A stretch of DNA of 64,000 nt, taken from assembly GCA_025618425.1 (NCBI GenBank), contig CM046847.1:17629766-17693765 (forward strand), written 5' to 3'. Of the stretch, positions 32,701 to 42,144 are shown piece by piece. The notes under the pieces were generated by a model. The model was not told the origin of the DNA and ran no database searches. It saw nothing but the letters and a program-made list of their open reading frames with translations. Numbering within the stretch: the first letter of the stretch is position 1; each line of letters opens with the position of its first letter. Position numbers and translations under genes: made by a program. Source of the DNA: Heliocidaris tuberculata. Lineage: Eukaryota > Echinodermata > Echinoidea > Camarodonta > Echinometridae.

Positions 32701-33631
32701 GGTGGATAGTAACCAGGGATACGTCTTAGCTGATGGGGCACCGGTAAGTTTAGTGATGCTGTGTTCTCACTGAGATATTTTCTGTGATTCTGGTGGGACA
32801 AATCAGCAGAAAATGAAAATATAATCCACACCTTTGAAGATCTGTAAGCCTCCCAAAAATGTGCAAGAGATTTAAATAGTCAATAATTGCAGAGCATAAA
32901 GGAAAATCACTATTTTATACAGTGGCCTGCACAGAAGTTGATCAGAGTTTACTTTGATGCTCTGTGAAGTAGTCTACTCACTAGTTACTTTTTACATCAA
33001 TTGTAATATCTTTATTAAAACTTAGCTATCTCTTTACAGAAGTAATATTCAAAGCTGATATTTTGAATATAGGATGTCTCATCAGTCATCCAGAATGCTA
33101 TAAGATGCAGGGAAACCCCCTTAATCTTTCATCAATATTCAGTCATTTCTATCCCCAACAAAATTACATTAATTTTATATTTTTAATCAAAGATTTGCCC
33201 TTCCACCCTTGATGATCACCTCAGGGTTATGACATAACATATCACATGATAAGAATCAGAAGGTTTAAAGTTAATGCTCTTCAGGTTCTCAGAAGGTGAC
33301 ACAATATTCAAATTTATCAGTGCGTAGATTATGGACCTTTTAATCTTCCTTCTTCGAATGTCCCTCCCTCCCCTCCCAGCCTCCTGAGACTTGCATTGGC
33401 TGCCTACAGACCCCATCCAACGTCAAGCTGGTGAAGCTGTGTGACGACCCTACCCAGGGGGAGTGCGTCCAGTGCTACTGCCGGCCCATGTGGTGTCTAG
33501 AGTGCCTGTGTAAGTGGTGGGTGAGCAGACAGCAACAGGACAAACCTGAGACGTGGCTCGGCTCAAGGTCACCGTGCCCCACCTGTCGCTCAAAGTTCTG
33601 TCTTCTAGATGTCTGCAATATAGCAACGTGA
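26548..33631 (+). CDS. TMEM129: TMEM129, ER-membrane E3 ubiquitin ligase (complete, four exons)
   Basis: Exons 26548-26758, 29688-30153, 32581-32743 and 33380-33631 join in phase to 363 codons plus TGA, essentially the length of the vertebrate protein. TMEM129 is a multi-pass ER ligase with an atypical cytosolic RING, active in ER-associated degradation. Seen here: TM1 about residues 8-28, TM2 about 62-80 spanning the first exon junction, TM3 about 95-118, a soluble middle part with FRRINKF and DFRDLKDKV, and a C-terminal Cys-only zinc domain. The latter has CIGC (285-288), C301, ECVQCYCRPMWCLECLCKWW (308-327) and CPTC (346-349), ending LLDVC. It lacks the His ligand of classic RINGs, as the family does. 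The start is the only in-frame Met preceding TM1. Confidence 0.95.
27543..27578. repeat. hairpin, 15-bp arms, 6-nt loop
   Basis: GGTTTTCATACGCGT (27543-27557) pairs with ACGCGTATGAAAACC (27564-27578). Weak GTAATTCCGAACGTGT-type inverted repeats lie about 60 bp outside (27484 and 27600-27635), so it may be the core of a small degraded MITE. Confidence 0.8.
27663..28114. mobile_element. Mutator-like MITE with long TIRs and 9-bp target duplication
   Basis: ATGCAGTCA is duplicated exactly at 27654-27662 and 28115-28123. The ends are inverted repeats starting TAGACCGAAAATTCTGTCTC and stay alignable for about 100 bp, past CACTTAGAGACAGAA, GCGGGCC and TGCTGTGCAAAC. Long TIRs and a 9-bp duplication are typical of Mutator-like elements. 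There is no coding sequence. TIR identity is high, so the insertion looks fairly recent. Confidence 0.85.
28219..28983. mobile_element. Mutator-like element carrying a RecQ-helicase-like fragment, 9-bp duplication
   Basis: GCGTGAAGG is duplicated at 28210-28218 and 28984-28992. The TIRs start TAGCCTTTTGACAAGGCC and continue for about 120 bp as an imperfect inverted repeat, with TCGTGACTTGGC near the end and AGGCCTTTTGGAACCTGG at the inner edge. The 765-bp body contains the helicase-like piece at 28487-28700. A cellular-type gene fragment between Mutator-type ends recalls a Pack-MULE; alternatively, it is a deleted copy of an element that normally encodes a helicase. Confidence 0.8.
28487..28700 (+). 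pseudogene. RecQ-like DNA helicase N-terminal fragment (broken)
   Basis: From ATG at 28487 the frame reads MASEEELLLKSTEFALQMLK and then stops after SAFKDLN. In a neighbouring frame (28610-28680) it continues AFVSLPTGYGKSTIYQAIPL. That is the motif I/Walker A region of RecQ-family helicases (PTGYGKS at 28621-28641). At least one stop and one frame change separate the two halves, and everything after motif I is missing. It has no helicase activity as it stands. Confidence 0.65.
29688..30153 (+). CDS. TMEM129: TMEM129 exon 2
   Basis: The acceptor CTGACAG completes the Gly codon; the exon reads YYIGFGLVCPEYN, then a membrane segment LAYLTTWILAIIIALVLAYY, then the soluble part with FRRINKFSTG. 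It ends AAAATAAG|GTATTG with two bases carried over. Confidence 0.93.
30269..30370. repeat. dispersed AACCTG/GACCACC repeat, copy 3
   Basis: AAAACCTGCTTTAGTGACCACCTGTAG, then a GA-rich insertion and a CTGTCTCTCTTGAACAG tail like that of copy 1 (TTGTCTTCTTTGAACAG). Confidence 0.5.
32094..32412. repeat. telomere-like degenerate array in opposed orientations around a perfect hairpin
   Basis: TTAGGG-like units run rightward at 32094-32145, and CCTAACC/TTAACCC-like units at 32305-32412 are the complementary strand form. Between them lie a hairpin with 20-bp perfect arms (32147-32166 and 32168-32187, one-base spacer) and two copies of CTTCAGCCGCTGAA. The units are irregular (6-8 bp), so this is telomere-like but not a clean telomeric block. 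Confidence 0.7.
32581..32743 (+). CDS. TMEM129: TMEM129 exon 3
   Basis: Completes a split Arg codon; encodes LNALDFRDLKDKVSMPIVNA, then RNVVIQQTLTDRFLEAFRQQ and an LADGAP end. Ends CACCG|GTAAGT in phase 0. Confidence 0.93.
33380..33631 (+). CDS. TMEM129: TMEM129 exon 4: atypical RING and stop
   Basis: The acceptor CCTCCCAG is followed by PPETCIGCLQTPSNVKLVKL, the dense Cys cluster and CPTCRSKFC, then TGA at 33629-33631. A pyrimidine-rich acceptor and higher GC content confirm a real exon. Confidence 0.95.
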   Translation, partial: PPETCIGCLQTPSNVKLVKLCDDPTQGECVQCYCRPMWCLECLCKWWVSRQQQDKPETWLGSRSPCPTCRSKFCLLDVCNIAT

Positions 33632-34290
33632 GAATGTGGTTTCACTTATAAGGTAGAGAGACAAAGACCTGGTAAAGTTCATAATCAAAATGCTCTGTGC
33701 AGTCCTATTTTGTACAGCCCCACAATTTTAAGGGCACAGCACAATGACTGTGGTGTAACATTCAGATGGACACTATTTCAAATACCTAGCAAAACTGCCT
33801 AACCTACTTCTTCCATTTGATGACTGCTATATTGCAATCTGACTAAGTTAACATGCTAAGAAACATAGCTGTACTGTAGCAAAATAAGAACACTTGCCTT
33901 GAAGTTGTAGAATGCCATGCAAAATATAATTTGCTTAATTGAATAACTATCTATTCTGACAGATGCTGCTTTGCCAGCAATACATGTAGATAATACTATT
34001 ATAATGATATTACATGTAATTACTTATAGTGTGCCTTGTCTACATAACTAAGTTGCTCAAGGCTCAGTGGAGAAGAAAAATAAGAATGTGAAAATACAAA
34101 AGAATGGGCTCGTGTTAGGCACCAATCACAGGGTCTTCTTAGTTACCATGTGGAGTGGAGAAGCCCAGTTGCTATCTGACTGACGAATGATGCTCATTTC
34201 CAGCATATGATCAAACTCCGCGATCAGGAGCAAGATGACATGGGAGGGCTGCGACTGTGTGAACCCCTCATTTGGATGTGGTGATTCATT
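33632..34290. other. 3' flank of TMEM129; no further gene seen
   Basis: Probably includes the TMEM129 3' UTR, but no canonical AATAAA stands out nearby. AT-rich and featureless until the retroelement remnant that follows. Confidence 0.45.
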
Positions 34291-34299
34291 CTGTGCCTA

Positions 34300-34860
34300 T
34301 CCTCACTATGTCTGTACACTGGGCAGACAAAAGTCTACCCAAGAAGGTAAAAGCGCATGAACTGCTTTTTCTGTGGCTTAGTCCTAAACCCATTAAGTGG
34401 TGATATACTCCACAATGCTAACTTCTTTGGAGTTAGACAGGAATGAGAGTACTTTAGGAGTTCTGTGGCTGCTGAAGGGGCTTTGCATGTTTAGCATAAT
34501 CTTGGATGTATTATTGATAGTAGCCAGTAAGTTCATGAAGCTTTCTAAGATCCCCAACAATCTGCGATATCTTGTTTTTCAGTGAGGTGAGAGCACTCAT
34601 CTCCTGAGATAATCCTGGCAATGAACTTCATTCTTGAAGAGGCCACATTTTGCTGGTTTCAGTTTTATCCCATGCTTAGTGAGACATTGAATGATTGTTT
34701 CAAGATGCAGTAGGTGTTCCTCAAAGTTCTTGCTGTACACAGTGATACTGTCAAAACACACCTTGCAGATACTGTGATTCAGGCCATCAAGGGTGGTTTC
34801 CATGCACCTATACTAGGTTATTGGTGTATTCTTTAATCCAAATTGGATCCGTTTCCACGT
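34300..34860 (-). pseudogene. Ty3/gypsy reverse-transcriptase fragment (decayed)
   Basis: Read on the minus strand: QFGLKNTPIT, then METTLDGLN, ITVYSKNFEEHLLHLE and HGIKLKPAKCGLF, then LTGYYQ and KHAKPLQQ further down. This is the palm-to-thumb order of gypsy-type reverse transcriptase. The catalytic YxDD box is replaced by FDSI, and stops and frameshifts interrupt it. It is a dead relic. LTRs were not found. Confidence 0.8.
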
Positions 34861-35765
34861 TCTGCGTCTGCATTGCTGTGAGGAAGACAGAGGACCAGTT
34901 GTGCTACCGTGGGCCGCTGGGCTAGGCGTAGAGAGAGGTGCTACATGAGGGCCACTGACTCAAGTTATTTTTCATTCTCACAACTCACTTTAATCCCTCA
35001 CTTTCTAATTGCAAAGTTACGGTACTGGTAAGTAATATTACTTTAAAAACTAAGCATAGAATAGGTTACAAGGTACGAACCGTGAAATCTTTGCTGTTCT
35101 CCATCAATTGTCAGGTCTCTGAGTTGATGTACTGCCGATTCAAAATGTGATGTACATATGGCGGGACCAGATAGATGGTGTTACGTGGACGTGGTTGGCC
35201 TGCCATCCACGCACATATGTCAGGCTAGCTAGGCGCGGATCAGATCTTACACACGCGTGCAAAGTGAGATCAAGACTTTCAACAAAAGGCAGGAAAACTT
35301 TCATAACTTTTTCAGCGCTTCCTAAATTCTGGAGCACTAGCTCGGCAAAGTGTACACGTGCTGTAGGTCCGTATGGGGTATGCTAAATCCCCAAGAGTCA
35401 AGACTTTCAACAACAAAAAATTGAAAATTAAAAAAACAAAAACAAAAACAAAAAAATCTGGCTAACCTTTGATATATTACAGTATTATAAGGCTCAGTTG
35501 TGTACCTGAATTTGTGGGGGGAGGACACTGGCCTATCTTTAAAATCGTGGGGGGGGACATGTCCCCCTGCCCCCCCCCCCCTGGATTTGCGCCCATGCTC
35601 AGGGCAGAAAATTTCTTGGTATTGGGGGGACCAGTAATGAAGGGATCATTGCTTACTGATCCCGTTATTCCGGGCTGTTTTTGGTGTCAGCAGCCTACAG
35701 GCAGTGCAGAAAATGTGCAGCATGCCGTGTTGGTCTCTGGATGTCCCCAGCCAGTCCAAGCCCCA

Positions 35766-35924
35766 GGGCCCCGTTGCATAAAACTTACCATTAACGGTAA
35801 CTTTGCCATCAGTGGTAACTCCCATGGAAACCTTGATTTTGATTGGCTGTTGAGTGATGTTACCACGGTAGTTACCATTGATAGCAGAGTTACCATTAAC
35901 GGTAAGTTTTATGCAACAGGGCCC
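35766..35924. mobile_element. fold-back MITE, GGGCCC ends
   Basis: Nearly palindromic 159 bp: the left end GGGCCCCGTTGCATAAAACT and the right end reverse-complement GGGCCCTGTTGCATAAAACT. The arms continue through TACCATTAACGGTAACT-type sequence and leave a short centre around 35835-35870. No clear target duplication beyond 1-2 bp. Superfamily not assigned. Confidence 0.85.
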
Positions 35925-35934
35925 AGCAGGAGTT

Positions 35935-36110
35935 TACTGTCAACTCCTTCGACACTGCCATTTTCTTCTTGGGTGGGGGAGCTACAGCAGCAGCTGCTGG
36001 TGGTTCTCGATCACGAGAGCGAGGGCGATCCCGACAATCATCCCGATTCGCATCTGGCGGCCAGCTGGTAGGCCAAGTACATGGCCGCGGCCGGGTGTAA
36101 GAATTACAGG
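35935..36110 (-). other. possible minus-strand exon, Arg/Asp-rich then Ala/Pro
   Basis: A GC-rich stretch that stands out from its surroundings reads DDCRDRPRSRDREPPAAAAV followed by APPPKKKMAVSKELT on the minus strand. Composition suggests coding origin, but neither borders nor homology could be established. Confidence 0.25.
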
Positions 36111-36305
36111 GGTGCATTTTCAGGGTGTATTCACCCGCCACCCCCTGTGTATATTTTGGGCTGTTCTCTGTGTGTTTCATTTACATCTGAGCACCTAGGT
36201 CACTTGCCTTTGAATTCCACATATTCCACAGGGACTCTTCCATCCACTTGTTCAGTAATTTCTTTTTTTTTTCAATGCCTCATTTTTGTCCTGCAGAGTT
36301 TGTAC

Positions 36306-36623
36306 CTTCAACAGTTTCCTTCTAACAATGTCAATGCCCCGAAAAAAAGAATACTCTTTGTCTGAAATGACAAATATTCGACTTCTATTCTGGAGTGTCA
36401 GCCCCACTGACATGTACTCGAGAAAGAAGTCTATGTGAGCTTGATAATAGTCCCTTTTCCAGTGCTGTATGAAGCTAACTAATATCTTTGCTGACTGTGC
36501 TTCCATCTTTCTATCCCTTTTCAGAAATATGGCACATAGCCTGCTAAGTACTGTAAGGCTCATATTTTGTAACCAAAGTAGTACATGCTTTACCTCCTCC
36601 CATGGGTCTTCTTCTTGATGCAT
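36306..36623 (-). CDS. unrecognised putative exon, 106 codons
   Basis: The minus-strand frame starts MHQEEDPWEEVKHVLLWLQN and runs through a helix-rich sequence (HWKRDYYQAHIDFFLEYM) to RRKLLK. It is preceded by AG and followed by GT (36305-36304). Both borders are phase 0, which matches the phase-0 end of the kinase-like exon at 37130. I do not recognise the sequence; it does not look like a kinase domain. It may be the next exon of that gene or part of a separate element. Confidence 0.35.
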
Positions 36624-36657
36624 CTTATTATATCTAATTATATCTATATTATCTAAA

Positions 36658-36965
36658 ATTTCTTTTTTGAAAAAATATGGACAAACTATATATCAAATTA
36701 AGTCTTGATAAGAAAAATGCAACAACAAAAGAATTAGTGAAATTTTAACAATTCGTTATGGAGTTATGGCTTGTGAAAGGTTACATGCATACACCATTTC
36801 TCACGCACTTTTTCTTAAGATTCATTATAATTGTTATTTCATAATTATTATATATATCTGTGAACTATTTAAAGAATTTGGGGATAAACTATATACTGAA
36901 ATAAAGCTCTTGCTGAGAGGAATACAACAGTGGAAGAATTATTCAAATCTAACCATCCATTAGGG
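36658..36965. repeat. 310-bp direct repeat, copy 1
   Basis: Begins TTTCTTTTTTGAAAAAATAT and ends AACCATCCATTAGG. Copy 2 (38314-38633) is closely similar along its whole length, with small indels. Copies are in the same orientation 1.65 kb apart, on either side of the kinase-like exons. Confidence 0.9.
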
Positions 36966-37129
36966 ATTTATGCATTATGAAATGTGAAAGTCATGTTAAA
37001 TATAAGAAGTCATGAGGTAGTTAATTTTCCTTGCAAGTTAGTGCCTCATACTTTCCAGTGTCAGTATACATAAAACACATAATTATCATTATGTTGTGTA
37101 TTTTGTTAAATAATGACAAATGAACCAAC

Positions 37130-38119
37130 CTTCATATGCATCTCCTGAATGTTACCAGGGAGCTTGAAGATTTTCAGAGCAATGGGCTTGTCGGTCACAC
37201 GATGTCTGAAGAGGTGGACTGTCGCGCTCATCCCGCTGCCGAGGATGACGTCGCCACCACCCTGGTGGAATGACTTTAAGTCATCCATACTCCAGACCAT
37301 GTGGGCAGTGGCTGGGGCAGCTGCACTGCTCGAGCTCACTGTGGCTTCAGCCACAAAAAGAGGTACAAATACATGAAGATAGCAAAGGAAATAACAACAA
37401 AAAATTTATTTGAAATATTTTATGAATGATTGGCTTGGCCCATTTGTTGACGAGTTTTGACCTGTAATATCAGCATCCATGGGTACGGTTAATCTGGTTA
37501 CTTTTTTATCATTTCACATTTCATACGCTTGACAAATAAAATAAAATTCACATAATATTGAATATCATACCGTGAGTTTGGGCTTGGTCTACGATGGCTA
37601 ACCACTGGTGTCTGAGCAGATGGGGGAGCTATTGAAGGAGGATTGTTGACCTCTAGCACCAGACCACAAACCGGTGGACAGGAATAGGATAGTCTATATA
37701 GTGAAAAAAGGTGGGGTGGAGATGAACAATTTTGTTCAGGTTATTGCTGGGCAAACTTTAAAACGAATGAGTAGAAAGTACAAGCAGGATTTGTAATCCC
37801 CTCAAAGTTTATTATTCTTTAAAAAAATCACGATTCATTTTTAACATCCTCGAATTTGACCAATGGTACACAATTTGCAAATTATCAGATTGAACAAAAT
37901 GGAGGGGGATTTCTAAAGTTTCAACCCTTCAGAACTTCTTCTTACCCAAGGGGCACAGCTATGGGATCGATGGGTGCCGTGTCTGGGGTAGTGGTAGGAT
38001 ATGGTGCTGTTTCTTGTGTAGATGGATTGGAGGGTGTTATCGGGGTAGAGGGAAAGTTGGGTGCTACTCGAGTGTCTAGTGGTGCCAAGGAAGGTGTTTG
38101 AGGATTATCCTCGGAACAC
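37130..38119 (-). CDS. partial minus-strand gene: Ser/Thr/Pro-rich segment followed by kinase-like N-lobe
   Basis: Three minus-strand exons link in phase: 38119-37946, 37693-37571 and about 37325-37130. The first two encode Thr/Pro-rich, possibly O-glycosylated or linker sequence (TPITPSNPSTQETAPYPTTT), then CPPVCGLVLEV. The third reads MVWSMDDLKSFHQGGGDVIL, then GSGMSATVHLF and KPIALKIFKLPG. That is a glycine-rich loop followed by an ALKIFK strand, as in the start of protein kinase domains; the Lys would be the ATP-binding one. The loop is GSGMSATV rather than GxGxFGxV. The rest of the kinase (HRD, DFG) was not found. Family unknown. The acceptor of the third exon could also be 37334. Confidence 0.5.
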
Positions 38120-38313
38120 CTGAATGATAAGACACAAGAACTAAACCGATAATTGTTTTCTTGTATCATTAGTTTGGTTGTATGGTTGTCTTAAATCATA
38201 TGATGTGTCAATGAAAGTATATTTATGCTACCAATTAAAACGAAAGGGCTCATAAAAAATCGACATAATTCTTACTACAAAGTCTACATGGAATTTATCT
38301 CATTAAGTATCTT

Positions 38314-38633
38314 ATATTTCTTTTTTGAAAAAATATGGACAAACTATATATCAAATTAAAAGTCTTGATAAGAGAAATGCAACAAAAAAAGAATTATTGA
38401 AATTTAACAATTCGTTATGGAGTTGTGGCTTGTGAAAGGTTTGACTTGCATACACCATTTCTATCGCAATTTTTTTAAAGATTTGTTATAATTTTTGTTA
38501 TTGTTATTTTATAATTGTTATATATATCTGTGATCTATTTAAAGAAATCAGGGATAAACTACTGAAATAAAGCTCTTGGTGAGAGGAATACAACAGTGGA
38601 AGAATTATTCAAATCTGTCAATCCATTAGGATT
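38314..38633. repeat. 310-bp direct repeat, copy 2
   Basis: See copy 1 at 36658-36965. No TG..CA ends or matching target duplication is visible, so it does not look like an LTR pair. Confidence 0.9.
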
Positions 38634-38751
38634 TCATTTCAACCCACCAAAGTTATGTATAATGTAACATTACAGGAAATATATTTGAACTAAAATTTCA
38701 TCAATAATTATATATGATATGTGGTACCTTTGTTTTTAGTTTTCTCCTTCC

Positions 38752-38968
38752 TCAGTCACGATAAGGTCCCCTGATTGCAGATCATCTTGAAGATTATGGG
38801 TATTAAAACAGTTTGCATGATACTTTTAATAGGATACTCTTCTTCAGAACATGTTTTGATTGACTGGACAACAGCCAGCAATGCTGTTTTCTCTTGTGAA
38901 TCTGGGAATTGCCAGCATACTACATGTATGTTGTAAAGGGCATCAACTTTCTTATTGGGATATGGCAA
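38752..38968 (-). other. possible exon or gene fragment, unrecognised
   Basis: The minus-strand frame VDALYNIHVVCWQFPDSQEK, then TALLAVVQSIKTCSEEEYP, looks coding in composition. A second frame reads DDLQSGDLIVTEEGEN then a stop at the same end, suggesting a frameshift or an internal splice. No family recognised. Confidence 0.3.
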
Positions 38969-39429
38969 CGTTCCTTGACATTTTTGAAAAAAGTTTGCTG
39001 AAACTCATAGTTTTGTTTTCATTATTTTGTTTAGCTGCAAGAGAGTAGAGATAAGAAGGAGAAATGGGGATAAGGACAGAATGATTGAGGAAAAAATTGG
39101 ACAGGGGGTTTGAAATTGATGTTGACCCAATCCCAAGGTAAATCAAGTGATATGTGATTTTCTTGCGTTTTGCCATCTCTGCACAATGTACCTCTAGACA
39201 GAATATAGATACATACTCACATGTCACATTACAATCTTCCTGCAAAACATGAAGCCATATAAAGAAGCTGAATAATAACAAGCGATATTGTATTATACTA
39301 TATAAAATAGGTTTATTCTTAAAAGATAATATAAAAACCTGAAACAATGAACAGCTTTATCTGTAACTCTTTGGCAAGGCAGTATTAAGTTTTGAATAAG
39401 TAAAAAACATTCACTGTCGCAACAAACAG

Positions 39430-39430
39430 G

Positions 39431-39474
<44 letters not shown>
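39430..39474. repeat. (TA)n microsatellite
   Basis: About 22 uninterrupted TA units abut the left end of the inverted-repeat element that follows. A short TATATA also borders its right end. Confidence 0.95.
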
Positions 39475-39478
<4 letters not shown>

Positions 39479-39808
39479 ATCCGGGCTAACTCGGCACTAG
39501 GGCGAACTCGGCCTTGGCGGAAAATCGCGGCCGAGTGAGCACAGAGAGTTGAACTGATCGCAAATACTTGTATTGAATTTCGCATTAATTACACATTTCA
39601 AAACACTTAAATTCAAAATTATTTGATATCAGTGTGTAAAATGATTAGCAAAGAAGTTATGTTGAAAATTTCAAGAAGTAAAATTATACAAAACATGAAA
39701 TTTAAGGCTTCAATCAGTATGGCGCGTAGTGGGGACTTCAACTCTTGAAACATAGTCACTGCGCAGTGCCGAGTTTGCCCTAGTGCCGAGTTAGCCCGAC
39801 CCCATATA
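39475..39808. mobile_element. MITE with GGGCTAACTCGG TIRs next to TA repeats
   Basis: The left end GGGCTAACTCGGCACTAGGG is inverted at the right (39764-39799) as CCCTAGTGCCGAGTTAGCCC. Beyond both ends is TATATA-type sequence, consistent with insertion at TA, but expansion of the TA run hides the exact duplication. No coding content. Confidence 0.75.
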
Positions 39809-40295
39809 TAAACATATCACAAAAAGTAAGTTCCCCCTAAAACACATCTCTGTAATTTCTGAATCAGGAACCTTTGAGGAAATCTGAATACAGAGACATG
39901 TAGCTGTACTTCTCAGCTACCTTTCATGTGGAATTTAGGGAAAATTATTTGGTCACGCTTCAATGAGCACGTCCTAAAGGCAAAATGGCTACTTTTTAAA
40001 GTTCACAAGCCCAATGTCATAACTTTGATTCAATGATATCGGAACAAATTTCAAATTTTCAGCATCAGAAGGCATGCAACAAACATTTTATGTCCTTCCT
40101 AACTGACTTGTGTGCAAAATTTCACGGTTGAGTGAGCACGGGGTGAAAATTGCCAAAACTGCTGTTTTGACATCTGTCCAGTGGTAAATTTTATTGTATG
40201 CGATTGAATTCATGTTTTGGAAAGGTGTTTTCGACTTTTGCAAACAATATCCATTAATTCAAGGTTGAATGAGCACATAATAAAAACAAAAAAAA

Positions 40296-40740
40296 TTACC
40301 ATATTAAAATCATGCTGGTGGATCTCCCTTTCTTGCCTCCCATTGAAAGAGGGATCCCGCATCGATTAAGTCTAACTGTACCACAGGCACCAAGCTTGTT
40401 ATGCAGTTGCTTGAACAGGTCGGGTGAGCTATAGAAGTCATCCATGTAAACAGATCCACTAAATGACCGTGTCAACTCCTTTACTACGTGGGTCGATACA
40501 CCATCACCTTCATTGCGGCACTCATTCCTTCTGGTGTAGACATTCCAGTCTAGACAAAAGCCACACGAAGCATCTGTTATGACCCAGAACTTAACTCCCC
40601 ATTTTGTGGGCTTCATTGATATGTATTCTTTGAAGCTGAGTCTTCCTTTGAAAGCAGCAAGGCTTTCATCAACAGAAAGGTCGCGACCTGGTGAAAATGA
40701 AGCTTGATATGTGGGCCGAACAAGGTCGATGACTGGCCCT
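40296..40740 (-). pseudogene. piggyBac-type transposase fragment
   Basis: The minus-strand frame has SPGRDLSVDESLAAFKGRLS, then MKPTKWGVKFWVITDASCGF, then SGSVYMDDFYSSPDLFKQL. These are the hallmarks of the piggyBac/PGBD DDE domain: VDE around the first catalytic Asp, KPxKWGxK, and the MDxFYxS block with the second. N- and C-terminal parts are missing. The 145 residues present have no stop, but the fragment cannot be active. It abuts a gypsy gag remnant directly. In the genome, intact PGBD genes can be domesticated; this piece shows no splice borders that would support that. Confidence 0.85.
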
Positions 40741-40816
40741 GGCCACATCGCTTTCCTTCGGGGCACATTCCTGATTGCAGTTATTACTTTGACTATGGCT
40801 TTGTCTACATGCTCGC

Positions 40817-41490
40817 TTATTCATGTGGGCTCCAAGATTTGCCACTTGCTCTGTCAATTTGGCGACAACCAGCTCTCAATTCGTCCACTGTATCAGAACT
40901 TGTGTTACCGGTCACAGTCGCCAGTGGAGGTACGGGAACCGCCATTACTTTGTCCGCCAGCTCAGCCAACTGCTCGTTCGTCAGCGCGTTGCTTGCAGTT
41001 GCGAGAATTAGTTGGACATTTGACGGTAATCTTTGCATGAAGAGCCGCTTCAGAATTCCATTCTCCAGTTTCCTATCACCTAAAAATTGTTGCATTTTCC
41101 GAAGCAACTGGCTGGGCTTCCGGTCGCCCAATTCCCCTTAGTCAAGAGAAGGTGTAACCTCCTCTGCTCCGATTCCGTTGTCCGACGGATCAACTCTGTT
41201 TTAAGAGTTGCATTACGGCTCCTCAGCAGGAGGAGTAAGAAGCAGGTCACAAACTTCCTGTGCGATCTCGGGTTGAAGGGCGGACACTACATGCATGAAC
41301 TCTGTTTTATGCGCTTAGTGTGGAACTGAGCCTCAACCTGGCGGAACCATATCTCAGGATCCGAGGGCCAAAATGGAGGGAGTTTCAAACTCACCGGGCC
41401 TACCATAGGGGTGAAGTCAGTCGCAGACAACGGCCCTTTCCATCCCTTTCGGATGCCATGACGCGCTATTGGCAGGCAGGTCATGTGTCA
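40817..41490 (-). pseudogene. Ty3/gypsy gag remnant (frameshifted)
   Basis: On the minus strand: VSLKLPPFWPSDPEIWFRQV then EAQF, a frame break near 41280, then a second frame with KPSQLLRKMQQFLGDRKLEN and LFMQRLPSNVQLILATA and ALTNEQLAELADKVM. This is the order of the capsid-like part of gypsy gag. Several frameshifts and stops. Upstream on the same strand, TTGGTGACCCTGACGTGATG (about 41768-41788) resembles the segment that follows a gypsy 5' LTR. Confidence 0.8.
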
Positions 41491-42144
41491 GACTAGATCT
41501 AGGCTACTATTAACAATTTAGAACAAGATTGAAACAATATCTTACATTAACTCTGCAGTTAAATATTGACTAGACTTTAATTCTGACCCACAGGAAAGTA
41601 GAAGGAAAAAAATTCCTAAATCTTCACCATTAAATAGCCTAGACTTTTACAAATTTCACCACTTGACAAAATAGCAATCGTTAACAAGGAAATAAACCTG
41701 AGCTGGTCCAGTCTAGACATCTAGTAGAATCAAGAAGGTTTTCACTCCTAACGGTACCGCTGCATCACGTCAGGGTCACCAATTTAGCTTTGAGGAGACC
41801 AAAAAGAATAAATGAATTCAAAATTCTCCCTACCAGCTTTTTGTACTTTGTGATGCAACAGATGCGTTTAGGTTTTTATTAATTGAATTATAGACCTACT
41901 ACTAAATAGACTAAACTAGACTGACTCAAATTAAAAATGACAGTTTAGAAATTGATCTTTACTGGTAATAAAATAATGGTGTTTATTGTTTTACTCATGA
42001 CAACTTGTGCTTGCTGAGAAAAATTCCAATTAATAACAATCCAGCAGAATGAATATTCCGTATCATAATAAAAACCACCTGCAGGTATTAATTCCAAAGC
42101 AAATCAAATATTCCATCAGAATGAATAAATCCTAGGTTAGGAAG

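Noticed and set aside
36658..38633. The 310-bp direct repeats as LTRs of a small retrotransposon
   Set aside because: No TG..CA ends, no target duplication, no primer-binding site or gag/pol between them; exon-like sequences lie there instead.
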